Origin: Streptomyces humicola
GTDB lineage: Bacteria > Actinomycetota > Actinomycetes > Streptomycetales > Streptomycetaceae
NCBI RefSeq assembly: GCF_024436035.1
Contig: NZ_JANFNG010000019.1
Span: 1 to 64,000, forward strand
Direction: 5' to 3'
Length of the DNA stretch: 64,000 nucleotides
The translations under genes and the position numbers were made by a program. The notes below the pieces were generated by a model. It was not told the DNA's origin and searched no databases. It saw only the letters and a list, made by a program, of their open reading frames with translations. This document shows, piece after piece, positions 16,867-24,151 of this stretch (the stretch's first letter is position 1; the number at the start of each line of letters is the position of its first letter).

Positions 16867-17170
16867 CGTCCACACCCTTGCCGGACAGGAAGTCCAGGCG
16901 ATCGACCTCGACGCCGGACAGGTATTGCTCCCGCTCGGAGAGGAAGGCGCGGACGTGGTTCTGGGACTCGTGAGCCTCGAAGGCGTCCTTGTCCCGGTAC
17001 AGCTCGTAGAAGATCCGCTCCAGGGGGCGGCCGTCAACCCGGTGCACGGCGTAGATCAGCGTGCACGGCTCATTCGCCCGGATCAGCTCCCCAGTACGCG
17101 CGACCAGGGCGTCGAACGCGGCGGCTGCGGACTCGTCCTTGCACGTGAAGCGCACCATCAGCCCGAACAT
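16856..17170 (-). CDS. ABM-domain (antibiotic biosynthesis monooxygenase / YgiN-like) protein
   Basis: 104 residues: MVRFTCKDESAAAAFDALV, EPCTLIYAVHRVDGRPLERIFYELYRDKDAFEAH and NHVRAFL, the ferredoxin-like dimeric fold of the ABM superfamily, with the conserved ELYRDKDAFEAH element. ATG at 17170 follows AGAGGGAAA. It is the first gene of a two-gene unit with the XRE regulator, which begins within its final codons. ABM proteins include quinol monooxygenases and heme- or ligand-binding sensors. Here it may act as a partner or ligand sensor for the regulator rather than as a metabolic enzyme; that is inference. Confidence 0.75.
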   Translation of the reverse strand: MFGLMVRFTCKDESAAAAFDALVARTGELIRANEPCTLIYAVHRVDGRPLERIFYELYRDKDAFEAHESQNHVRAFLSEREQYLSGVEVDRLDFLSGKGVDVEY

Positions 17171-17294
17171 GCGGTTTCCCTCTCTGTCGGTATCTCGGCT
17201 CAGCACCACATCACGGCGTGAACGGTATGCGGTCGACCACCCCGCACGAAAAGTACGATCCCACACTCGGAGTACCCGTACGCGAGATACGGTG

Positions 17295-17310
17295 CTAGTA
17301 CTAATTGTAC
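17295..17310. promoter_or_regulatory. Operator-like site CTAGTAC-N5-GTAC upstream of ABM-XRE
   Basis: Same left arm and spacing as the palindrome at 15632-15650, with a four-base right arm. It sits in the divergent region between the ABM-XRE unit (minus) and the hypothetical gene at 17386 (plus), 125 bases upstream of the ABM start. Other GTAC half-sites flank it (17251-17290). Confidence 0.55.
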
Positions 17311-17385
17311 GGCTCGCCACTGTCCGCGTCAGCAAAACGCAACAGCTGACCCGGCAAACCGCAGGTCACCGCCATGGAGGCAGCC

Positions 17386-17814
17386 ATGCCCAGCTCCCCG
17401 AGAGCCCTTGTCCCTACCAGGAGCGATCCACCACCGACACCACATACCTGGCCGCTCGCTGATCACACGGTGGAACCCGCCGGGCAAGGCCGACACCGCA
17501 GGACAACGCCGACGCGCAGCCTTCACTGTGAGGCAGTCGCCTACACACCGCAGGACGGCCGATCCTTCCCGCTCAGCTCACACCGAGCCGCCTCTCCACG
17601 CCTGGCACTGCGTTGGATGCGGCGCCGAGCCCGGGACATCGCTGATCAGCTCGATCCGCCGACCGCACGACCGGTCCGGCACTGGATCAGCGACCACGCC
17701 GAGCACGAGCGCGCCCTGGCGCTACTCGCACGAGGCGAGACCTACACATTCACGATCTTCGACGACGCCACGCGCTACGCGCTGTCGGCCCACCCCACAG
17801 GGAACGCGCGATGA
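17386..17814 (+). CDS. AICE hypothetical protein, paralogue of the next gene
   Basis: 142 residues from the ATG at 17386, which has GGAGG five bases upstream; the ATG at 17374 lacks a site. The N-terminal half is Pro/Arg-rich and low in structure. The C-terminal half (LRWMRRRARDIADQLDP..HWI..ALALLARGETYTFTIFDDATRYALSAHP) aligns with the downstream protein. The stop overlaps the next start (ATGA). No known family recognised. Confidence 0.55.
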   Translation: MPSSPRALVPTRSDPPPTPHTWPLADHTVEPAGQGRHRRTTPTRSLHCEAVAYTPQDGRSFPLSSHRAASPRLALRWMRRRARDIADQLDPPTARPVRHWISDHAEHERALALLARGETYTFTIFDDATRYALSAHPTGNAR

Positions 17815-18209
17815 ACCACCTGACGCCTCTCATCCACCACGGCTACTGGTGCGAGTGCTGGACCCAGAGCCCGACAACCGGCGATGCCGCGGTCTTGCTC
17901 GCATCCTTCGACACCACCAGCGCCGCCCACGCCGTCCGCTGGATCCGCGTAGCGCTCCGCACGCTCGCCTCGGTCGACCCGGACGCGTTCGCCGGAGCAT
18001 GGGGATGGCTCACCGGCGGCTACGTAGCCGACATCGAAGCACTCGCCGGAACCGAGCCGTGCACCATCTCCATCCGCCACAAGGACACCCACGTCCAATG
18101 GACCGCCCGCCCGGTGCTCTTTCTCGGCCTGGCCCACCGTCAGGCGGACAACCTCCCGGCATGCGCAGGGAAGTTCACCCCGCTCACTGCCGCCCCCGTG
18201 CCTCACTGA
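17811..18209 (+). CDS. AICE hypothetical protein, paralogue of the previous gene
   Basis: 132 residues, start overlapping the previous stop by four bases. The core HAVRWIRVALRTLASVDP..WGWL..IEALAGTEPCTISIRHKDTHVQWTARP matches the preceding protein in spacing of RW, DP, W, AL and T-x-I. The N-terminus HGYWCECWTQSPTTGDAAVLLASFDT is Trp/Cys-rich. No signal peptide or membrane segment. Function unknown; the pair sits beside the regulator and may be accessory cargo. Confidence 0.6.
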   Translation: MNHLTPLIHHGYWCECWTQSPTTGDAAVLLASFDTTSAAHAVRWIRVALRTLASVDPDAFAGAWGWLTGGYVADIEALAGTEPCTISIRHKDTHVQWTARPVLFLGLAHRQADNLPACAGKFTPLTAAPVPH

Positions 18210-18389
18210 GTAACAACCTTCTCCACGGGTTCAAGGCGGCTCGCTCCACTCGCCGCGCGCGCCCCGGCTCACCGCCGGGCCCGACGCTCCTGTCTCCGCC
18301 CCGCTCCGGCCCCGGCTCCGCCGGGCGCGCGGCTAGAGCGATCACGCCATGAGGGTGAGGCCCAGCGGTGGCTGGGGCGGCCGGCTCCA

Positions 18390-18532
18390 CGGCTTTAGGC
18401 AGCCACCATGGGGCGAGCCTCGAAGATCGGGGCCCACATCGGGCCTTAACGGGCAGGTCCACAGACCGCCCGAGTCGCCAACAGCTTACGGGCCCCGATC
18501 TCTCGCCCCATGGCAGCTCCCGCCCAAAGCCG
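18390..18532. repeat. Long interrupted inverted repeat in AICE non-coding DNA (candidate origin or clt)
   Basis: Left arm 18390-18435 and right arm 18490-18532 match over most of their length. Perfect blocks are CCATGGGGCGAG (18406-18417) with CTCGCCCCATGG (18502-18513) and GATCGGGGCCC (18425-18435) with GGGCCCCGATC (18490-18500), plus an outer CGGCTTT/AAAGCCG pair. The 54-base loop contains more GC-rich inverted segments. The surrounding 18210-18983 has no supported gene. Such structures in AICEs and rolling-circle plasmids can be origins or transfer loci. Confidence 0.6.
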
Positions 18533-18788
18533 CTACGCCGACCTCGCGTCGGACTGTGCGGGCGCGTTGCACGTGAAACCAGTCCGCGCAGGGAAGCTGG
18601 CTCAACCGCGCCAGTAATAGGCAGGTTGCCGAACGGTCTATTACAAAACGTGAGGCGGCCATAGCGCCCGAAGCCAACCGACATCTGCCTTGTCGCGACG
18701 GATCGAAAATTTTAGGTTCGCAGGTCAGGGGCAGTCTTTGGCAAAGTCCACACAGCCTTTGGTGGCTCCATGCACAGAGAGTCCACAC

Positions 18789-18821
18789 TTATCCACAGAT
18801 CATCTTGTCTGCTGTGGATGA
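18789..18821. promoter_or_regulatory. Pair of inverted DnaA boxes
   Basis: TTATCCACA (18789-18797) is a consensus DnaA box, and TGTGGATGA (18813-18821) is an 8/9 match in the opposite orientation. Both lie in the AICE non-coding segment between the long inverted repeat and the gene at 18984. Confidence 0.5.
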
Positions 18822-18983
18822 CCATTGTGCATTCCGACTGAGACGGCGTCATGCTTCTCTCACACGCGCTCGCCAACAGTCGGTGTCGGTGGAGCGCGTT
18901 AGCGTCGCCCTAGACATGCGGAGGGCGCCCGCCTCTGGCCAAGAAGATCGGGCGCCCTACTCACGAACCGAAGGAGAACGCCG

Positions 18984-19241
18984 ATGGCGTCCTACGTAGC
19001 TCGCGGCACAGTTGCCAAGGCTGGCGGCTGCACGCTTCCGACTCTCGCACAGCGCTCTGACACCCGCAATACCGTGTTGATCTTGTTCGTCTTGCTGGGG
19101 TGCGTCATCAACGGCGAGTCGCTCTCCAGCATCTTCGGAAAGGCGACCGGGCTCATTGTCGCCGTGACGGTGCTGATCATCGTTCGTGTCGTCGGCGCGC
19201 TCGTCATAGCGATGACGGGCCCGACTGACATCAGCGTCTGA
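18984..19241 (+). CDS. Small AICE membrane protein
   Basis: 85 residues, ATG at 18984 preceded by AAGGAGAAC. Two hydrophobic stretches, TVLILFVLLGCVINGESL and ATGLIVAVTVLIIVRVVGALVIAM, suggest two membrane helices. It is the last gene before the tRNA junction and has its own terminator at 19348-19374. No family recognised; possibly a spread or entry-related membrane protein. Confidence 0.6.
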   Translation: MASYVARGTVAKAGGCTLPTLAQRSDTRNTVLILFVLLGCVINGESLSSIFGKATGLIVAVTVLIIVRVVGALVIAMTGPTDISV

Positions 19242-19347
19242 CACCCTCACGCACGGATGGTCCGCAGCGCCGTGCCCCATCCGTGCCCGATCCACCGGGG
19301 AATCACGGGGACTCACGGTCGAACACGGGCACCGGGAACGGCAACGA

Positions 19348-19374
19348 CCCCTGACCAAAGTAGCTGGTCAGGGG
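19348..19374 (+). terminator. Rho-independent terminator
   Basis: CCCCTGACCA pairs perfectly with TGGTCAGGGG across a 7-base loop and is followed by CCGTTTTC. It follows the small membrane protein gene and lies just inside attR. Confidence 0.8.
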
Positions 19375-19393
19375 CCGTTTTCACCGCTCCACC

Positions 19394-19451
19394 TGCGGAG
19401 GGTGTGGGATTTGAACCCACGGTGACGTTGCCGCCACGACAGTTTTCAAGA
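19394..19451 (-). repeat. attR: 58-bp repeat within tRNA-Ser
   Basis: Identical to 9123-9180. Here it is continuous with the rest of the tRNA-Ser gene, so this copy regenerates a functional tRNA at the right junction of the AICE. Confidence 0.92.
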
Positions 19452-19482
19452 CTGTTCCCTTAGGCCGCTCGGGCAACCCTCC
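19396..19482 (-). tRNA. tRNA-Ser (TGA anticodon)
   Basis: 87 nt on the minus strand: acceptor GGAGGGT pairs with ACCCTCC, D-arm CCCGAGCGGCC, anticodon loop CTTGAAA (anticodon TGA), a long class II variable arm and T-arm GGGTTCAAATCCC. CCA is not encoded. The gene hosts the AICE, and its 3' 56 nucleotides form part of the att repeat. Confidence 0.95.
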
Positions 19483-19557
19483 CCGCGGCGCCGGCCAGCG
19501 GCGACGCGGGGGACAGCCTAACGGGTCCGGGGGCGAGGTGCTCAAGATCGGGGGTGA

Positions 19558-20991
19558 TCAGCTGCCGTCGCCCTTGCGTTCGCCCAGGGTGACCGTGGTC
19601 GTCTGCGTCTGGCCGTTGCGCTGGTAGGTGACCTGGACCTGGTCGCCGGGGCGGTGCTGCCAGATTGTGCCGATCAGGGTCGGGCCGCTGTCGATGATCG
19701 TGCCGTCCAGCTTGGTGATCACGTCTCCCGGCTTGAGGCCGGCCTTCTCGGCCGGGCCGCCCGAGACCACCGACGAGCCGCCGTTGGCTCCGCTGGGCGC
19801 TATCTGGGCGCCCTGGCCCTGGTAGTTCATGTTCACGGACATGCCCATGATCGCGTAAACGGGCTGGCCGGTCTGGATCAAGGTGTCGGCGACCCACTTG
19901 GCCTCGTTGATCGGGATGGCGAAGCCGAGGCCGACGCTGCCGCCCTGGGAGGAGCCGCCGAAGGGGTCGATGCTGCCGCCGTTGGACGACTGGATCGCGG
20001 AGTTGATGCCGATCACGTTGCCGCTGCCGTCGAGCAGCGGGCCGCCGGAGTTGCCGGGGTTGATCGACGCATCGGTCTGCAGGGCGCTCAAGTACGACGC
20101 GGACGTGCCCTGGCCGTCGCTGGAGGCGACCGGCCGGTTCTTCGCGCTGATGATGCCGCTGGTGACCGTGCCGGAGAGGCCGAACGGCGCGCCGATCGCG
20201 ACGGTCGGGTCGCCGACCGCGACGGCGTCGGAGTTGCCGAGGGGAAGCGGGGTGAGCTTTTCGCCGCCCGCGTTCTGCAGCTTGATCACGGCGACGTCGT
20301 AGCCCTGGGCGTGGCCGACGACCTGGGCGTTGAACTGCTTGCCGTCGTAGAAGGTGGCCGTCAGCTTGCAGCCATCGGCGGCCGAGGCGATCACGTGGTT
20401 GTTGGTGATGATGTGACCCTGCGTGTCGAAGACGAAGCCACTGCCCGTCCCGCCGTTCTGGCAGCCGGTCGACTGGATCGTCACCACGCTCGGCAGCGCC
20501 TTCTTCGCTATTCCGGCGACGGATGTGGGTGACCGGTCGAGGTCCTTGGGGTTCACGGCGGCCGACACGGTCGTCGAGCCGCTGTTGGAGCCGTCGGCCG
20601 CCCAATAGCCGATGCCGCCGCCGATCCCTCCCGCGACCAGCGCGGCCGCGATCACGGCCGCGACGAGCCCGCCGCCGCGCCTGGGGCCGCTCTGCTGCGG
20701 GTGCTCCGGATAGGGGGCCGGGCCGGTGGTGTACGGGCCGTACGGGCTCTGCGGGCCGCCCGCGGCGGGGCCCGCACCGGGCGGCGGCGGGGACGAGAAG
20801 GCCGACGGCTGAACGGGAGGCGTCGGCGGTGCCGGCGGCGTGGGGGGCGCCGGCGGTACGGAGGGCATCCGAGCGGTGGTGTCGGCGCCGGTGTCGCCAG
20901 ACTGCTCCGAGACGCCCGGCTCGCCCTCCGCAGGGCGGCCGCCGCCGTCCTGCCCGGAGGCGGGGAGGCCGCCCTCGTTCTCGGTGCTCAC
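19558..20991 (-). CDS. HtrA/DegP-like membrane-anchored serine protease with PDZ domain
   Basis: 477 residues from a GTG with AGGAG upstream. Residues 1-105 are a Pro-rich cytoplasmic region; LVAAVIAAALVAGGIGGGIGYW (109-130) is the single membrane anchor. The trypsin-like domain shows His199 (TNNHVI), Asp232 (YDVAVIKL) and Ser315 (NPGNSGGP). A PDZ domain occupies about 370-460 (VVSGGPAEKAGLKPGDVITKLDG). The protease therefore faces the outside and probably handles misfolded or signalling proteins at the cell envelope. It is the first core gene to the right of the tRNA and is divergent from the phosphodiesterase gene. Confidence 0.92.
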   Translation of the reverse strand: MSTENEGGLPASGQDGGGRPAEGEPGVSEQSGDTGADTTARMPSVPPAPPTPPAPPTPPVQPSAFSSPPPPGAGPAAGGPQSPYGPYTTGPAPYPEHPQQSGPRRGGGLVAAVIAAALVAGGIGGGIGYWAADGSNSGSTTVSAAVNPKDLDRSPTSVAGIAKKALPSVVTIQSTGCQNGGTGSGFVFDTQGHIITNNHVIASAADGCKLTATFYDGKQFNAQVVGHAQGYDVAVIKLQNAGGEKLTPLPLGNSDAVAVGDPTVAIGAPFGLSGTVTSGIISAKNRPVASSDGQGTSASYLSALQTDASINPGNSGGPLLDGSGNVIGINSAIQSSNGGSIDPFGGSSQGGSVGLGFAIPINEAKWVADTLIQTGQPVYAIMGMSVNMNYQGQGAQIAPSGANGGSSVVSGGPAEKAGLKPGDVITKLDGTIIDSGPTLIGTIWQHRPGDQVQVTYQRNGQTQTTTVTLGERKGDGS

Positions 20992-21164
20992 AGCTTTGTC
21001 TCCTCGAAGATGCGGTCGACGATGTGGTCAGGCGTGTCGAGTCAAGCTTTTACCATCGTCCGTCGGACCACCGTAAGCAGTCCCTGTGCCGGTGCGCACG
21101 TTTCCTTATCACCGACATCTCTGACAAATCAGGCCCCTGCCCCGGACGGTGGGACGATGTCCCG

Positions 21165-22046
21165 GTGACGTACGCGTACGCGGACGGGCATGCCGACGGC
21201 ATCCCTGCCCGGACCACCATCGAAGTCGTCGCCCACCGCGGCGCCTCGGAGGATGCCCCTGAGCACACCCTCGCCGCCTACCGTAAGGCCATCGAGGACG
21301 GCGCGGACGCACTGGAGTGCGATGTCCGGCTCACCGCCGACGGCCACCTGGTGTGCGTGCACGACAGGCGCATCAACCGCACATCCAACGGGCGCGGCGC
21401 CGTATCGGCCCTGGAACTGCGGGAGTTGGCGGCGCTCGACTTCGGCTCCTGGAAAGGCACGGACGGCTGGGACGAAGCCGATCCGTACGAATCCCCCGAC
21501 TGGGAGGCCGATCCGAGCGAGCGCAGCGCCGTGCTCACCCTGGAGCGGCTGCTGGAGCTCGTCAACGGCGCGGGGCGCCGCATCGACCTGGCGATCGAGA
21601 CCAAGCACCCGACGCGCTGGGCGGGCCAGGTGGAGGAACGGCTGCTGGAGCTGCTCGGGCGCTTCGGTCTGCGTGACCCACGGAACGCCCCGAAGACGCG
21701 TTCACGCGTTCGTGTGATGAGCTTCTCGGCACGCTCACTGCGCCGCATCCAGACCGGCGCACCCGAGCTGCCGACCGTCTACCTGATGAGCTACCTCCTG
21801 CCGCGCTACCGCGACGGGCGGCTTCCGGCGAGCGCCCGCATCGCAGGGCCCGGCATCCGCGTGCTGCGAGCGAATCCCGGTTACGTGGCACGGGTGCACC
21901 GCGCCGGTCACCGCGTGCACGTGTGGACGGTGGACGAGCCGGAGGACGTGGAGCTGTGCGCACGGCTCGGCGTCGACGCGATCATCACCAACCGGCCCAA
22001 GCAGGTGCTGGCGCAGCTGGGCCGGCAGGTCCGGGAGCTTCCGTAG
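21165..22046 (+). CDS. Glycerophosphodiester phosphodiesterase (GDPD family)
   Basis: 293 residues. Catalytic-site motifs: VVAHRGASEDAPEHT (His24, Arg25), ECDVRLTADGHLVCVHD (Glu51, Asp53, His66) and IETK in the middle of the TIM barrel; the C-terminal VHVWTVDEPEDV..DAIITNRP is typical. It hydrolyses glycerophosphodiesters to glycerol-3-phosphate and an alcohol, feeding lipid turnover or phosphate scavenging. No signal peptide, so cytoplasmic. The GTG at 21165 is the most plausible start, though the ribosome binding site is weak. Confidence 0.9.
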   Translation: MTYAYADGHADGIPARTTIEVVAHRGASEDAPEHTLAAYRKAIEDGADALECDVRLTADGHLVCVHDRRINRTSNGRGAVSALELRELAALDFGSWKGTDGWDEADPYESPDWEADPSERSAVLTLERLLELVNGAGRRIDLAIETKHPTRWAGQVEERLLELLGRFGLRDPRNAPKTRSRVRVMSFSARSLRRIQTGAPELPTVYLMSYLLPRYRDGRLPASARIAGPGIRVLRANPGYVARVHRAGHRVHVWTVDEPEDVELCARLGVDAIITNRPKQVLAQLGRQVRELP

Positions 22047-22107
22047 CTTGGGCGCATTTGCCGCACACGAGGAGTACACCGGCGCGTTCGTACCGTGTTC
22101 GATCCCC

Positions 22108-22737
22108 ATGAATGCCCCTGGAGACGCCCAAGAGATCGCCGTTCGGCTGTTTCCGGTCCAGGCCTATGGGGCATCCACTCCGTGGCGTGGGGTGAAGGAG
22201 GTCTCGGGGGTGGCGTTGGTGGTGGCCCAGGAGGTGCCGACGTCCTCGACCATGGCCCTACCCCATGGTCCGGCGGGCGTAGGAGAGGCGCGGCGGCGGC
22301 TGCGCAAGGAGCTGTACGACGCCGGGGCACCGGATGCGGTGGTCGACGACGCAGTGCTGATTCTTTCGGAGCTTCTCAGCAATGCCTGTCGGCACGCCCG
22401 GCCGATAGAGAACGGCGGCCCGAGTTCGGGTCTGCGCGCTGCGTGGCGCCTCGACGAGAACGGTCTGCTGACACTGGAGGTGACCGACGGCGGCGGCCCC
22501 ACTCGGCCCATGCCGTCCAGTCCGTCCCTGACCGCCCGTGGCGGCAGGGGACTGGGAATCGTCGGTTCACTCTCGTTGGAGTGGGGCGTGCGCGATACGC
22601 CCGGCGAGGTCACCGTGTGGGCGATGCTCGCCGTACGCGGGCGGCACGCGCGGCGCAACGGCGTCAGCAAGCGGATGGCCATGCCCGCGGTGGGCGCCGT
22701 CGCGGACTTCGGTGATCTCTTCGACGAACTGGCGTAG
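22108..22737 (+). CDS. RsbW-like ATP-binding regulatory protein (HATPase fold)
   Basis: 209 residues from the ATG at 22108; a TTG at 22048 is possible and the start is uncertain because no clear ribosome binding site is seen. The GHKL ATPase motifs are present: N box LILSELLSNACRHA, G1 LEVTDGGGP and G2 GGRGLGIVGSLS. Streptomyces has many such anti-sigma-factor-like kinases acting on anti-anti-sigma proteins. The C-terminus carries an extra ~25 residues (RNGVSKRMAMPAVGAVADFGDLFDELA). It follows the phosphodiesterase gene by 61 bases. Confidence 0.75.
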   Translation: MNAPGDAQEIAVRLFPVQAYGASTPWRGVKEVSGVALVVAQEVPTSSTMALPHGPAGVGEARRRLRKELYDAGAPDAVVDDAVLILSELLSNACRHARPIENGGPSSGLRAAWRLDENGLLTLEVTDGGGPTRPMPSSPSLTARGGRGLGIVGSLSLEWGVRDTPGEVTVWAMLAVRGRHARRNGVSKRMAMPAVGAVADFGDLFDELA

Positions 22738-22915
22738 CCACGTCAGCGATTACCGGCCCGATTCCGATGCGCGCTTCCGACGTGCATTCGTCCCCCGTCT
22801 GTCCCTCGTGCGTCAGCCTCATTGCCGCTTGCTGGGTTGTGTCGCGCCGTGGGCGCGGCCGGAAGGACTACGCTCGCGCCGGAAAACATACGCAGCACGC
22901 GGGAGATGCCCACCC

Positions 22916-23896
22916 ATGGCCAAGAAGCGCCCCCTCACGTCGGACCGGAAGCCTGCCGCACGGCGCGGCGACGGGGAGATCCCGGTCGTCGGCGCGCGTG
23001 AGCCGTGCCCCTGTGGTTCCGGCCGCCGCTACAAGGCCTGTCACGGCCGGGCGGCAGCGCAAGCGCTCACCGAGTTGGTGCTCCGGCCGTTCGAGGGGCT
23101 GTCCGGCGAGTGCGACTGGGTCGCGATGCGCGAGCTCGTACCGGCGGCGACGGCCGAGCTGACGCTCAGGGAAGGACTGCCCGAGGGTGTGCCGTCGGTG
23201 ACGCTCGTGACCGTACTGCCGATGGCGTGGCCCGCGTTGCGTCGGGACACGGGCGCGGTGCTGCTCGGTCTGCAGAACGACACGACATCCGGGGACATCA
23301 GCAGGGACCTCGCCGACACGTTGCGCCGGGCGCTGGAGACCGAGCCGGGCAATCCGGTGGAGGCGCGGCGCGCCGAGGCGTCCGGGCCTCGGCTGCAGGA
23401 CCTGCTCGATCTCGACGCGCCGTTCGAGCCGGTGGTGCACAGCGGTTTCGAGTTCTGGCTCGGCGGTCCCGAGGAGGCGGCGAAGGCCACGGGCGAGGTG
23501 GCCGCCTCGCTGGAGCGGGCGAACGCGGCCGCGATGCCGACCGCCCGGCTGTCCGGGGTGGAGGCGGCGTACTGGTGCGCGACGCCGGACAAGAACCATC
23601 TGCGGTGGGTCATGCCGCACCCGGAGGAGAAGCTGATCGACGCGCTCGCGCGCCTGCACGCCTCGGGTGGCTCGTCGCTGGGCGACGGGACACGGCTGGT
23701 CGGATCGTTCCGCGCGCACGGGCTCGTCGTACCGGTGTGGGACCTGCCGACGTCGGTGCAGGCGGACGATATCGAGAAGCCGGCCGCGGAGTTCGACGAG
23801 CGGCTCGGGGAGGCGCTCGCCTCCGGCGCGCCGCTGACCGCGGAGGAGCGGCGGGCGCGCAGTGGACTCACCAACCGGCAGATCACGCTCAGCTGA
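22916..23896 (+). CDS. DUF5926 family protein with N-terminal SEC-C motif
   Basis: 326 residues. Residues 29-45 read REPCPCGSGRRYKACHG, the SEC-C zinc-binding motif shared with the SecA C-terminus. The rest matches the actinobacterial DUF5926 pattern (VTLVTVLPMAWPALRR, VEAAYWCATPDKNHLRWVMPHPEEKLIDALARLH, ERRARSGLTNRQITLS). The N-terminus is basic (MAKKRPLTSDRK). Probably binds zinc and possibly a ribosome or SecB-type partner; function not established. Monocistronic, with a strong terminator about 130 bases downstream. Confidence 0.85.
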   Translation: MAKKRPLTSDRKPAARRGDGEIPVVGAREPCPCGSGRRYKACHGRAAAQALTELVLRPFEGLSGECDWVAMRELVPAATAELTLREGLPEGVPSVTLVTVLPMAWPALRRDTGAVLLGLQNDTTSGDISRDLADTLRRALETEPGNPVEARRAEASGPRLQDLLDLDAPFEPVVHSGFEFWLGGPEEAAKATGEVAASLERANAAAMPTARLSGVEAAYWCATPDKNHLRWVMPHPEEKLIDALARLHASGGSSLGDGTRLVGSFRAHGLVVPVWDLPTSVQADDIEKPAAEFDERLGEALASGAPLTAEERRARSGLTNRQITLS

Positions 23897-24020
23897 GCGC
23901 CTGAGGACGGCGACGACGTGCGATGATGCGTGATTCCTGTCACAACTGGCCATTTCGGCCGGTGAATCTGCTGCAACGAATTTGCTCAAAGCCGAAGTCT
24001 TGTTACCGTTAAATAGAGCT

Positions 24021-24064
24021 CGATCGCTGGTGCATCCCCCGTCGCCAGCGATCGGGCCTTTTCC
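24021..24064 (+). terminator. Strong hairpin terminator, possibly end of a short RNA
   Basis: CGATCGCTGG (24021-24030) pairs perfectly with CCAGCGATCG (24045-24054), followed by GGCCTTTTCC. The loop holds five consecutive C residues. A promoter-like pair (TTGCTC near 23982, TACCGT near 24004, spacing 16) lies immediately upstream. Confidence 0.75.
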
Positions 24065-24151
24065 TGTTCCAGGGGGGCCGTGTTCCAGGGGTCCCTGTCC
24101 CAGAGGTCATGCCCGCGGCGTGTGCGGTACTGACTGACGCATCGCAGCGCG

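Larger units (their letters stand above)
9123..19451. mobile_element. pSAM2-like actinomycete integrative and conjugative element (AICE), about 10.3 kb
   Basis: The unit from one att copy to the next is 10,271 bp. It contains every AICE module: tyrosine integrase and Xis beside attL, a RepSA-like initiator, several small spread (Spd) type proteins, an FtsK/TraB-type DNA translocase, a regulator upstream of tra, and a long non-coding segment with an inverted repeat that could hold the origin or clt. The intact tRNA-Ser lies at the right junction. All core frames appear open, so the element looks functional. Confidence 0.9.

Noticed and set aside
24021-24064. Bona fide 6C RNA
   Set aside because: Only one hairpin and five C residues in the loop; the 6C motif as I recall it has two C-rich hairpins.
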